From Candidatus Scalindua sp. SCAELEC01 (GTDB taxonomy: Bacteria; Planctomycetota; Brocadiia; Brocadiales; Scalinduaceae): 64,000 nt of DNA. Made by a program: the position numbers and the translations under genes. Positions 55,870 to 64,000 of this stretch are shown here, in pieces. The DNA lies in assembly GCA_004282745.1 (NCBI GenBank), contig SHMT01000003.1:62001-126000 (forward strand), given 5' to 3'. The notes below the pieces were generated by a model, which saw only the letters and a list, made by a program, of their open reading frames with translations, did not search any database and was not told the origin of the DNA. Every line of letters begins with the position of its first letter. Position 1 is the stretch's first letter.

Positions 55870-56763
55870 TTATAAATAATCAAGTATCGAGGTTCTAAAA
55901 ATCAATGTACTCGAGGCCAATGTTGCCTGAAAAATATTTTCCTGTTCCTTGAGTTGTAATACAAGCTCGGTTATATCTGCTGCTTCGGTTTCCCCCAGTG
56001 ACGCTACAATTGACAGTTTTGCATCTACTATCCTATTCTCAGTAAGTTCTAGCGTCCTTGCAACACTACCGGCTTTTGCTACCAAACCTGTGATACTACC
56101 GTGTGCATTATTTAAGTCGTCCAGCCCACTACTTATTATTCCATTCTCAAAATCATCTCGTATTGAAATTATTGTGGCAAAAAGTTTAGTATCAATAAAG
56201 GCCTCTTCTCCTGTCTGATTAATCTGTACGGTTGCTCCAGCCCCGACCCGATATTCTATTTTTTCTTGATTTCCATTATAGGTTACAGCCGTTATCTTAT
56301 TGTTAGCATCATATGTTTCTGTAAAGGGTTTCGTCGTTGTCTTTGTACCTGCAAAGGTATAACGGTCCGATGACTTCGTATTTGCATCTTGCAACAGTGA
56401 TTCCAGTATAGCATTAATATCAATGGCAATAGATTTTCTCTCAGCCAGGCCATTTGTACCATTATTTCCTTGTACCGTTAGTTCTCTTAATCTGTTTATT
56501 TGTTCTGCCACACCAACCAGTACTCTTTCATTTTCTGCCAAATCTTCGGTTGCTTTCTGGATGTTAAAGGAGTACTGCTCAAGCTTGTGGTTCTCGGTGT
56601 TTAAGCTGAGGATCTTTCTTGCAGCAGCAGGACCATCCGATGGACGATTTATTTTTTTCCCCGATGATATCTGCTCCTGCAGTTGCTGCATACGTGAAGT
56701 ACTGGAATTGACTTTCCTCAGCGTTGTGTTTACCAGGGTTTCAAGGGTTACTTTTGAAGGCAT
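55870..56763 (-). CDS. flgL: Flagellar hook-associated protein 3 (hook-filament junction)
   Basis: This 297-residue protein of the flagellin/FlgL family has an N-terminal coiled coil (MQQLQEQISSGKKINRPSDG), then YTFAGTKTTTKPFTETYD and a C-terminal heptad region (ENIFQATLASSTLIF). A good AAAGGAG site precedes the ATG. It follows flgK by 15 bp. Confidence 0.93.
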   Translation of the reverse strand: MPSKVTLETLVNTTLRKVNSSTSRMQQLQEQISSGKKINRPSDGPAAARKILSLNTENHKLEQYSFNIQKATEDLAENERVLVGVAEQINRLRELTVQGNNGTNGLAERKSIAIDINAILESLLQDANTKSSDRYTFAGTKTTTKPFTETYDANNKITAVTYNGNQEKIEYRVGAGATVQINQTGEEAFIDTKLFATIISIRDDFENGIISSGLDDLNNAHGSITGLVAKAGSVARTLELTENRIVDAKLSIVASLGETEAADITELVLQLKEQENIFQATLASSTLIFRTSILDYL

Positions 56764-56778
56764 TTTTTATCTCCTTTA

Positions 56779-58644
56779 CTACATCGACAAAAGGGTGTCG
56801 GTAACTTCAGTAACAAGCGTAATATATCTTGCCGAGGCCTGAAACGCTTTTTGAAACCTGACGATGTCTATCATCTCTTCCTCAATGGATACACCTGATA
56901 TCTCCTGTCGTCGATTCTCCATGTTTAAGAGTAGAGTACCAAATGCATCTTTTTCGCTATCCCTTTGCCTTGTTTCAATTCCCAACTCTGCTACGGTACC
57001 TTGCAGGAAGTCGCTAAATGTTGTATTGTTCGTTGTTGAACTGTCTTTCAGATTTCCCAACCTCAGGGCATTCTTGTTGTCACCCGGTGTGAAGTTTGAG
57101 GATGCGGCTATTCTGGATACATCATCTTGAATATACTGTGTTACCCCAATAGACGAGGCATCATTTCCCTGAAAAAACGTATTCAAACCTAAAGCCGTAA
57201 GCACATTACTGGTATCCGTATCACTTATGGAATCATTGGTGAAACTAAACGTATAGCCGCTTGTTACACTTATGGTTAAAAGACCATTGCTAATGCTTGA
57301 ACTAATATTTGTGATACTGTTTATTTTTGCAGATAAAGAACTGAGGGTTTCATCTGAAGCAATACTGATACTGCCCTCAGTAATATTGTCTGAGGAATCT
57401 TTAACGCTAATGTACAGGCTGCCGTTTGTTATATTTGTAGAAAGCGCAGTTGCATCGGTATACGAACCACTTATGGTCAATTGGTTATCACTATCGACGG
57501 ATACAATTTTATAGAAATTTCCATCATTAAGTTTTATCCAGTCATTGGCTTTCACATTACTTGAGAATGCAGTACCACTTCCCGTAACCGTAGACCCTGC
57601 ACTGGTTACCGTACCGGTCGTGTACGTGGTAACTGAAGGGGTAAATGGTAGGTTATTGGTGGAAGAAGAGAGGAGGGCGGTTGGGCTGCTTACGGCATTC
57701 ATACTGGTCAGCGATGAGAAACCTCCACTCAGCCCCAAACCCTCACTGTGAATATTGTTTACTTCCTTAATGATGCTTGCAGCAAGCGTATCCAATTTTG
57801 TCACATATTTTGGAATAACTACGTCTTGGATGTTCAGCAGCCCCTTTAGTTCTCCACTGCTAATATTTGCTATCCCATTTATTCTGACGGTTCCCGATCC
57901 TGTTATTGATGTGGTAAGCGCTTCTGAACCGCTTCCCATTACCACTAACGATCCTCCAAGGAGAATATCTGTTACACCATTTCCTTGGTTGAGTACTTTA
58001 ACGTCCGCAAGCTTACTCAATCTGGTTATGAGGCTGTCTCTTTTATCTCTAATGTCATTTGCATTACCACTTGAGAGTTCGACAGTTGATACCCTTTGGT
58101 TTAAGAGAGCAATTTCATTTGTTATACTATTTAACTCCTCCACCTTTGTCGTAATCTGCTGGCTGGCATGTTGCTGCAGCTCATTAAATTGGGTTTTCTG
58201 AGTAGTAAATTTATTAACCAAGTTGGTACTGTCCTGCAGGAGCTGTTGCCGGTTGCTGTTTTCCGTAGTTCCTGTTGATAATGTCTCTAAACTCTGGAAA
58301 AACTGGTTCAAACTATTGCTTAAACTTGAATCTGATAGTTCGTTAAAAACATTTTGCAGGTTTCCAAGTAAATTACTTTGTATTTCAGAATTGCCAAGTA
58401 GTGATGTTTGGGTTCTTATCTGAGAATCGACCAGATCATCTTTCAGTCTCCTTATTTCGTCTATTGCAACTCCCTGTCCCAGGGGCCCATAGGGAGACAA
58501 CTCGGGATCTCTCGCACTAATGGAGACCGATTGCCTGCTATACCCCGGTGTGTTCGCATTCGCAACATTGTGACCAATAGTTTGTAAGGCACGTTGTGCA
58601 ACCAAAAGCCCGGTTAAACCAATTGATAGATCTGCTGATGACAT
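56779..58644 (-). CDS. flgK: Flagellar hook-associated protein 1
   Basis: This 621-residue protein has conserved FlgK termini: LSIGLTGLLVAQRALQTIGH, NTPGYSRQSV at the N-terminus and IVRFQKAFQASARYITLVTE at the C-terminus. The middle, about residues 330-480, is a Ser/Thr-rich insertion (TGTVTSAGSTVTGSGTAFSS, ...) that is variable in this family and is likely surface exposed. Confidence 0.93.
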   Translation of the reverse strand: MSSADLSIGLTGLLVAQRALQTIGHNVANANTPGYSRQSVSISARDPELSPYGPLGQGVAIDEIRRLKDDLVDSQIRTQTSLLGNSEIQSNLLGNLQNVFNELSDSSLSNSLNQFFQSLETLSTGTTENSNRQQLLQDSTNLVNKFTTQKTQFNELQQHASQQITTKVEELNSITNEIALLNQRVSTVELSSGNANDIRDKRDSLITRLSKLADVKVLNQGNGVTDILLGGSLVVMGSGSEALTTSITGSGTVRINGIANISSGELKGLLNIQDVVIPKYVTKLDTLAASIIKEVNNIHSEGLGLSGGFSSLTSMNAVSSPTALLSSSTNNLPFTPSVTTYTTGTVTSAGSTVTGSGTAFSSNVKANDWIKLNDGNFYKIVSVDSDNQLTISGSYTDATALSTNITNGSLYISVKDSSDNITEGSISIASDETLSSLSAKINSITNISSSISNGLLTISVTSGYTFSFTNDSISDTDTSNVLTALGLNTFFQGNDASSIGVTQYIQDDVSRIAASSNFTPGDNKNALRLGNLKDSSTTNNTTFSDFLQGTVAELGIETRQRDSEKDAFGTLLLNMENRRQEISGVSIEEEMIDIVRFQKAFQASARYITLVTEVTDTLLSM

Positions 58645-58706
58645 ATTTCACCTGTCTTTCAATGTTGACTGTTAAAATGATTTATTTGTACTAGAACACA
58701 TATACT

Positions 58707-58736
58707 AAAACTGAAAACCATTATGAGATGAGTATA
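58707..58736. repeat. Family C repeat end (C5, inverted)
   Basis: ACTGAAAACCATTATGAGAT and GAGTATA are the inverse of the family C left end (TATACTCATCTCATAATGG). Only about 30 bases are recognisable. It lies in the short spacer between flgN and flgK. Confidence 0.6.
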
Positions 58737-58781
58737 CCCGTGTTCCAGAACAAGAACTCCCATACAGCTGGAGGAAAGCAT

Positions 58782-59282
58782 TTAGGCACTTGTTTCGAAG
58801 ACAATCCTATTCAGATAGCCTTCTTTTACCTTCCCCGTTTGCTGGTAAATAGTATTATCCAACGGTTCAGAGCACAAAGACTTAATAAGACTGTTCACAT
58901 ATTCAAGTGAATACCTGGTGAGCGATGTATTAACGTTGTTCACTTCTTGAACCTTAAGGGCTACCTCAAGAATCACTTCACGTTTCACCCCCAATTTGCT
59001 TCGAAATGGATCTTGAGTATGTTCTATAAGTTTTTGAAGAGTTAGCGAGGTGTCATACTGTCCAATTTGTTGACTTATTGACTCCATTACGTATCTTCGT
59101 TTTTCTTCCAGGAGGACAAGATTCTCTGCCAGGTTCCGTTCCCGAAAGATGACTGATTCAAGCTTGTCAATGTCTCCGGAAATAATGTGACCCTGTTTCT
59201 CCTCCGCAGCTTGCAGTATCTCTCTATAAACAACTATCATCTTGTCTAAAGTATCGAACAAATTCTCTAAGAAATCTTCCAA
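58782..59282 (-). CDS. flgN: Flagellar export chaperone FlgN-like
   Basis: This 166-residue helical protein (LLDTLDKMIVVYREIL-like N-terminus, KLESVIFRERNLAENLVLLE in the middle) has the FlgN length and heptad pattern. It would deliver FlgK and FlgL to the export gate. It lies between flgJ and flgK. A flgM gene, often found here, is absent: only 71 bp separate it from flgJ. Confidence 0.8.
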   Translation of the reverse strand: MEDFLENLFDTLDKMIVVYREILQAAEEKQGHIISGDIDKLESVIFRERNLAENLVLLEEKRRYVMESISQQIGQYDTSLTLQKLIEHTQDPFRSKLGVKREVILEVALKVQEVNNVNTSLTRYSLEYVNSLIKSLCSEPLDNTIYQQTGKVKEGYLNRIVFETSA

Positions 59283-59353
59283 GCCTATCTTCTCCCCACA
59301 ATGGTTGTTAATTCTTCAATATCCACTCATTGTAAGAGGGATATAAAAACTAC

Positions 59354-59674
59354 CTATTCTTTTCTCATTTGCTTGTTAAGCATATCTGCGATACCGAATC
59401 CGCCACCCTTGGCAATTTCATCTGAAAGAGCATTAAGAGTAATTCCCTCATAGATACCCGACGCACTATTTTTTTCAAACAAATCTGATTTTGGTATCGT
59501 CTTCCACATTGCCTGTACCAACATATTTACCATTATGGCCTCAAAATTTTGTGTCGCATTCCGCATTTCAAAAGAAGATTTGCTTTTGTTCATATCTTTT
59601 AATACCGTTTGCGAATTCTCCAATCTCTCATTCTTCATTATGACTCCACTATCTAATGCTAATGGTATCTCCAT
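59354..59674 (-). CDS. flgJ: Rod-binding protein FlgJ (N-terminal type only)
   Basis: This 106-residue protein starts at 59674 (MEIPLALDSG), where AGGAGG is six bases before the ATG. It carries the rod-binding domain with NFEAIMVNMLVQAMWKTIPK and GGGFGIADMLNKQM. The muramidase half of enterobacterial FlgJ is absent, as in many non-proteobacterial systems. It helps assemble the rod. Confidence 0.85.
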   Translation of the reverse strand: MEIPLALDSGVIMKNERLENSQTVLKDMNKSKSSFEMRNATQNFEAIMVNMLVQAMWKTIPKSDLFEKNSASGIYEGITLNALSDEIAKGGGFGIADMLNKQMRKE

Positions 59675-59719
59675 CAAAGACCTCCTGACAAAATAGAGTG
59701 AATAAATTAATTAAAGATT

Positions 59720-60874
59720 TTACATTAACACCAATTCTGCGTGAAGGGCGCCTGCTTTTTGTATTGCCTGAAATATTGCCATCAGGTCTCGTGGTGTGAC
59801 ACCCAGAACATTTAAACCTCGGGCTATGTCAGCAATACTCGCCCCTTCGGGTATCACATTTAATTTTGCCTCCTCCTCCTCGATATCGATAGTAGTACGA
59901 TCCAGCACTTCGGTAGTTGCACTTGTAGGAGAAAATGGACCAGGTTGTGAGGCCTCTTGCCGTTCATTTATTGTAATAGTAAGACTGCCATGGGCAATAG
60001 CCACAGTAGAAATCCTCACATTTTCTCCTGCTACAATTGTCCCGGTCCTTTCATTTATCACAACACGGGCAATAGCATCAGGAGTAACGGGAAGCTCTTC
60101 TATTTGGGAAATGAATTGAGTAATCATATCCATTGTGCGAAACTTTTGAGGAGGCGTTATCTCTATATTTGCAGCACTGATCGCTTGAGCAGATCCAGGA
60201 TATTTAGCATTAACCACATCCATCAAACGCTCAGCGGTAGTAAAATCGGTTTCGTGTAAATTTAACCTAATAGCATTTCCAAAGAAGACATGAACCGGTA
60301 TCTCTTTCTCAATAAAAGCACCATTTGGAATATTGCCGGTTGTCGCTATATTTTTCCTTGTGTCAGCCGCTTTCCCCCCGACATTAAACCCTCCTCCAAT
60401 GGATAATGGACCTTGTGCCACAGCATATACTTCATTGTCTATTCCTTGAAGGACGGTATGGACAAGCACACCTCCCTCAAGACTCTTCGCATCACCAACC
60501 GAGGATAAAAGAACGTCAATTCTATCACCCGGTTTTGCAAAGGAGTGTACTTTTGCTGTGACAAGCACAGCGGCAATATTCTTGGAATCAAAGTCCTCAT
60601 CGGTAGTAATAACACCAAGTTTCTCAAACACGTTTTTTGCCAATCGGCTTGTAAAGGCAAAGGTAGTGCTATCCCCCGATCCCTGCAGACCTACGATAAG
60701 TCCATAACCAAACAGATAGTTGTCCCGGACCCCCTGAATACTTGAAATATCTTTAACACGAGCAATAATTGTCCCGTAAACGAGAGGTGTGGAGGAAGAG
60801 AGATATGTTGCAACAAGCAGAACAAGGCGTAAGAAAAAACAAAGCAAGAAACGATTATGTAACATAATTTGCAA
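59720..60874 (-). CDS. flgI: Flagellar P-ring protein
   Basis: This 384-residue protein has a signal peptide (about residues 1-34), then RVKDISSIQGVRDNYLFGYG, GLIVGLQGSGDSTTF, PPQKFRTMDMITQFISQIEE and VLGVTPRDLMAIFQAIQKAG at the end, all FlgI landmarks. A later ATG at 60865 is possible. It forms the periplasmic ring around the rod. Confidence 0.95.
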   Translation of the reverse strand: MQIMLHNRFLLCFFLRLVLLVATYLSSSTPLVYGTIIARVKDISSIQGVRDNYLFGYGLIVGLQGSGDSTTFAFTSRLAKNVFEKLGVITTDEDFDSKNIAAVLVTAKVHSFAKPGDRIDVLLSSVGDAKSLEGGVLVHTVLQGIDNEVYAVAQGPLSIGGGFNVGGKAADTRKNIATTGNIPNGAFIEKEIPVHVFFGNAIRLNLHETDFTTAERLMDVVNAKYPGSAQAISAANIEITPPQKFRTMDMITQFISQIEELPVTPDAIARVVINERTGTIVAGENVRISTVAIAHGSLTITINERQEASQPGPFSPTSATTEVLDRTTIDIEEEEAKLNVIPEGASIADIARGLNVLGVTPRDLMAIFQAIQKAGALHAELVLM

Positions 60875-60912
60875 CCCCTTTTATCCCCATTATAAAAACA
60901 CTTGATACTCTA

Positions 60913-61572
60913 TTAGAATGGCCAGAAGATATCTTGAAACCTGTTAAACCAACCCTTTTTTCCCGCTCTCGTTAGCCAGCCTTTCCCTTGAAGACCAAAA
61001 TTCACATTTGACATCTGGCTTGAGAGAATTGTATTGCTTGGTGATATATCTATCGGCCTGGCAATACCTGTAAGTCTCAGATTATAGTGCTCTCTATTTA
61101 CGTCTACGTTTCTTTTGCCCTCCAGTACCAGATTACCATTATCAAGCACTTCAACTATCATAGCCGTTATGCGCAGATTTATTTTGCGCGTACTATCATA
61201 CGATCCTTTACCGCTAAAATTTGTTGCTATATTTCCTGAAACATTATTCGCCGCCCTTGAATCGAACCGGGCATTACGCCCTTTTGTTAATCCTGAGATA
61301 ATGCCATCAACAAACGCATTATTATCAACCTCTCCAGAATACCTTGCTGAGTTATCTGTAGAAGCATCCTCCTCATTATCGATATTTGTCTCTTCAATTA
61401 CCATTACTGTCACAATATCTCCCACTCTTTTACCCCTGTTGTCATCGAAGAGGTTGTAGTTGATGGTTGTTCTTCTCTCCCATAAGGAATCAGCACTTAT
61501 TGAATTTCCAACAAAAACAAATACTATATTGAGAACACTCGAAAAGATAAAAATGTACCATATTTGAGACAT
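60913..61572 (-). CDS. flgH: Flagellar L-ring protein, without lipobox cysteine
   Basis: This 219-residue protein has the FlgH core: DNRGKRVGDIVTVMVIEETN, SGKGSYDSTRKINLRITAMI, VEVLDNGNLVLEGKRNV and RLTGIARPIDISPSNTILSS. It has a hydrophobic N-terminal signal (WYIFIFSSVLNIVFVFVG) but no Cys anywhere in the protein, so it cannot be a lipoprotein like the enterobacterial FlgH. It may be held in the outer membrane another way. Confidence 0.9.
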   Translation of the reverse strand: MSQIWYIFIFSSVLNIVFVFVGNSISADSLWERRTTINYNLFDDNRGKRVGDIVTVMVIEETNIDNEEDASTDNSARYSGEVDNNAFVDGIISGLTKGRNARFDSRAANNVSGNIATNFSGKGSYDSTRKINLRITAMIVEVLDNGNLVLEGKRNVDVNREHYNLRLTGIARPIDISPSNTILSSQMSNVNFGLQGKGWLTRAGKKGWFNRFQDIFWPF

Positions 61573-61605
61573 AGAGGATCTCTCCTTCTTGAAAACAGAC
61601 GAAAA

Positions 61606-62577
61606 CTAGAATAGTATCTGAACATTTGCAGCGTCAATAATTTTTCCATGAATCACTTTCCTTGTATCAAGATCTTTAACCTTAATTATGTCTCCCGTAA
61701 CCCCATTCTCTTCCGCAAATCCCTTGGTAACAATTTTAAAGGTTTCTGTTTTTATATAGAGTTTAACCATATCCCCTTTTCTTACCGTCGGGAGTGTCTC
61801 AACAATCTCTTCGGTGATTACGGTAAAGGGTAACACTTGACGACTGGTTACCTTACCCTTTAAGTCATCAATACTTGAAAAAACTGTCCCCTGCACCCTT
61901 GTCGTTTCTCTCCTTGCCAGAAATGAGTTCTCCGCTGTTAAACTTTTGTGTCTATCCAGTTTTTTCTTCGTAATAGCAATAAATTCAAATACCCTCACTC
62001 GAAAATGAACGGGTATTTTAAAGAGCGGAATACCGTCTGACATTGCCATAACCATGACCACAACGTTTCCTCTCATTTTATTAGTATCGGCAAGTGATGC
62101 CTCTAGATATATCTCATCCCTACTCTTTGCCACCCATTGCTCACTAGGAGCACTCCTTAACTCTATCGTAATGTCTCTGTTAAATGACTGCTGCGAGAAG
62201 ATCAAATGCTCCTTGGCCTTTTCTACGATCTCAGCCTCCGATATTTTCGTCGATTCAACTGATACCACTGCCAACCTTGGGCCTTCGAAAGCAATATCTG
62301 GCAAGTTAATACCGGAACTCACCAACCTCATCTTTATGAAATCTCTATCTATTTTTCTGCGATTATTCGGCCAGGGAGTTCTCCCCACTTCTATTTCATT
62401 GATTTGTTTTATCAAATCATCATCATCCCCGGTAACTTGAGAAATATCACGTATTGTTATTACTTTTTCTTTGAGAGTAACCTTATTTATCATATCTATT
62501 TTAATCTGAGTCGCTTGGACCTCACCAGTAACGAAACAAAACAGTACCGCAGCACACACGACAATCTTATATTTCAA
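61606..62577 (-). CDS. flgA: Flagellar basal-body P-ring formation chaperone FlgA
   Basis: This 323-residue protein has a cleavable signal (MKYKIVVCAAVLFCFVTG EVQA), and the C-terminal SAF-type domain with RQVLPFTVITEEIVETLPTV and VRKGDMVKLYIKTETFKIVT. The final DLDTRKVIHGKIIDAANVQI is the family's usual end. It guides FlgI polymerisation. The upstream spacer to flgG is 207 bp with no gene. Confidence 0.85.
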   Translation of the reverse strand: MKYKIVVCAAVLFCFVTGEVQATQIKIDMINKVTLKEKVITIRDISQVTGDDDDLIKQINEIEVGRTPWPNNRRKIDRDFIKMRLVSSGINLPDIAFEGPRLAVVSVESTKISEAEIVEKAKEHLIFSQQSFNRDITIELRSAPSEQWVAKSRDEIYLEASLADTNKMRGNVVVMVMAMSDGIPLFKIPVHFRVRVFEFIAITKKKLDRHKSLTAENSFLARRETTRVQGTVFSSIDDLKGKVTSRQVLPFTVITEEIVETLPTVRKGDMVKLYIKTETFKIVTKGFAEENGVTGDIIKVKDLDTRKVIHGKIIDAANVQILF

Positions 62578-62784
62578 TGTCTCACTCCTTAATAACTATA
62601 TCGAGCGGCATAGCCGCCCCTAAGTGAACGTGCAATTATTTTAATTGCCACAGTCTCTAAAGTTAGAACTGTTTTCTCACAAACTTATCGTGAAACTTGT
62701 CTCACGCGTTCACTGCCAACTTCCTGCCCGAACTGATTGGTCAGACGGGCAGATACTTTTAACTTCTACGGTGAAACCATGCTA

Positions 62785-63570
62785 TTATCTAATAATTTGG
62801 CTTGTCGTTTGAAGCATCTCATCACTCGCTTTAATTGCCTTTGAGCTTGTCTCATATGCCCTTTGTGCAACGATGAGGTTTACCAATTCAGTCACCACCT
62901 CAACATTCGAACTTTCCAGAAAACCCTGCATTATTTCTCCAATACCATTCAGTCCCGGTGTCCCAGTTTGCGGAGTACCAGATGCTGTCGTTTCTCTGAA
63001 CAGGTTTCTTCCGAGACTGTCCAATCCGGCAGGATTAGGAAAGGTAGCCAGTGTTATTTGTCCTACCGATTGGGTACTCCCATCGGAACTCTGGGTTGAA
63101 ACCGTTCCATCGGAACCGATATTAATGGATATAACGTCTCCTTGAATGGACGTGGAAGGATCAAGCCTAAGCCCTTCTGAATTAACCAACTCGCCATCGC
63201 TGTTAAGCTGAAAGGAACCGTCACGGGTGTATACGGTGCTCCCGTCTGGATGTGATACCTGAAAAAAACCGGGTCCCTGGATAGACATGTCCAAAGACCT
63301 CCCGGTATTTTCAGGCACACCTTGAGTAAATACCTTGTTTGTGGATACCACTCGAGTACCACTCCCAACCTGGAGGCCCGTTGGTGTTTGAACTCCCTGG
63401 GAAGATTCTGCACCGGCAGCTATAAACTTGTCGTACAATAAATCCTGAAAGTTTGCCTGGACCCTTTTAAAGCCAGTGGTGTTCACATTAGCAAGGTTGT
63501 TTGACACCACATCTAACAAGAATTGGTGCGCCTTCATCCCCGTAGCACTCGTATACAATGCCTTAATCAT
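62785..63570 (-). CDS. flgG: Flagellar distal rod protein FlgG
   Basis: This 261-residue protein has ALYTSATGMKAHQFLLDVVS, NNLANVNTTGFKRVQANFQD, the conserved segment PGFFQVSHPDGSTVYTRDGS, and the end NVEVVTELVNLIVAQRAYE TSSKAIKASDEML. These are the FlgG hallmarks. It follows flgF by 28 bp. Confidence 0.95.
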   Translation of the reverse strand: MIKALYTSATGMKAHQFLLDVVSNNLANVNTTGFKRVQANFQDLLYDKFIAAGAESSQGVQTPTGLQVGSGTRVVSTNKVFTQGVPENTGRSLDMSIQGPGFFQVSHPDGSTVYTRDGSFQLNSDGELVNSEGLRLDPSTSIQGDVISINIGSDGTVSTQSSDGSTQSVGQITLATFPNPAGLDSLGRNLFRETTASGTPQTGTPGLNGIGEIMQGFLESSNVEVVTELVNLIVAQRAYETSSKAIKASDEMLQTTSQIIR

Positions 63571-63598
63571 AGTGTTTCTCCTTTACGTCAAAGTACCA

Positions 63599-64000
63599 TT
63601 AGGTGACATTTGATTGGCTACTAATTAAATTTTGCAAAGTATCGCTAAAATTCTTGATAATGTAGTTGCTTAATTGGTAACTTCTCATGTTTTCGATCAT
63701 ACCGACCATTTCCATCACAACATTAACATTCGATTTCTCCAGATACCCCTGTTCAATCTCAAAGTTCAGATTATCTGTATCCAGAACCGCTTCGTCCGTG
63801 GCCTTGTACAGGCTTGAACCAGTTGGAACAAGTGCTGACGTGTCTGCAAAATTGTTGATCAAGAACTCTCCAATCGCACTGCTATCCACCTTAATTCTTC
63901 CTGTACCATCTACGGTAATAGAACTTTTCCCCTTCGGTATTATGAGTGGTCCATTCTGCCCTAACACCTTTCCTCCATCTGAGGTTACAATTTCACCATT
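63599..64000 (-). CDS. flgF: Flagellar proximal rod protein FlgF, 3' part (5' end outside window)
   Basis: The frame is open to the edge of the window, reading NGEIVTSDGGKVLGQNGPLI at the start of the visible part. A rod-protein C-terminus follows with IEQGYLEKSNVNVVMEMVGM and IENMRSYQLSNYIIKNFSDT. The order flgF-flgG, and the C-terminal sequence, which differs from the FlgG ending, favour FlgF; the N-terminal half is not seen. Confidence 0.85.
   Translation of the reverse strand, partial: NGEIVTSDGGKVLGQNGPLIIPKGKSSITVDGTGRIKVDSSAIGEFLINNFADTSALVPTGSSLYKATDEAVLDTDNLNFEIEQGYLEKSNVNVVMEMVGMIENMRSYQLSNYIIKNFSDTLQNLISSQSNVT

Overview
The window reads as a bacterial chromosome of moderate GC, with long leftward operons and AT-rich spacers full of short repeats. 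The best guess is a planctomycete of the anammox type, close to marine 'Candidatus Scalindua'. The reasons are the many TPR-glycosyltransferase fusions, hopanoid side-chain genes (hpnH with a probable hpnG), a glucosylglycerate (salt-stress solute) operon and a complete flagellar rod/ring/hook operon. This placement is inference; the window holds no rRNA or other marker gene.

Layout. 1-864: the 3' part of a MamK/MreB-type actin. 0.9-18 kb: a surface-glycan region with two paralogous TPR-GT proteins, a methyltransferase, several glycosyltransferases, a formyltransferase, a B12-radical SAM enzyme, a Gfo/Idh oxidoreductase, a PilZ-zinc ribbon-CBM48 fusion and a universal stress protein. 18-20.4 kb: an accessory patch with repeats, a Uma2 nuclease-fold gene, broken toxin-like genes and a broken aspartic protease. 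20.4-31.8 kb: large exported proteins, namely a tail-fibre-like protein, a 1554-aa NHL/TSP3 protein built as 3 x 6 NHL blades, and an RHS protein split in two by a palindromic insertion. 32.1-32.8 kb: a dead REP-associated (Y1) transposase and an orphan antitoxin-like gene.

33-41.3 kb, all leftward: two subunits of phosphonopyruvate decarboxylase, 2-aminoethylphosphonate (AEP) transaminase, a PntC-like cytidylyltransferase and a CDP-alcohol phosphotransferase with an extra N-terminal domain. These make up a phosphonolipid headgroup pathway. They are followed by glucosyl-3-phosphoglycerate phosphatase and synthase and a glycoside hydrolase (glucosylglycerate). PEP mutase, which should start the phosphonate pathway, is not in the window. 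41.8-50 kb: pyrF, trpG/pabA, a PflA-like radical SAM protein, an AT-rich glycosyltransferase, a lipoprotein, mtnA, and the divergent hpnG-like/hpnH pair. 50.3-54.7 kb: DUF2304, a DPM1-like GT2, TPR-GT1, TPR and transglutaminase-like genes. 55.1-64 kb: csrA, fliW, flgL, flgK, flgN, flgJ, flgI, flgH, flgA, flgG and the 3' end of flgF, all leftward, so transcription runs from flgF toward csrA.

Short non-autonomous repeats are the most striking non-coding content. Family A (about 125-150 bp, ends TAGTG...CACTA) has eight whole or partial copies; three supply the TAG stop codon of a neighbouring gene. Family B (182 bp) has two near-identical copies in opposite orientation. Family C (TATACTCATC ends) has five whole or partial copies near gene starts and ends. 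A fourth element, D, has an exact 9-bp target duplication.
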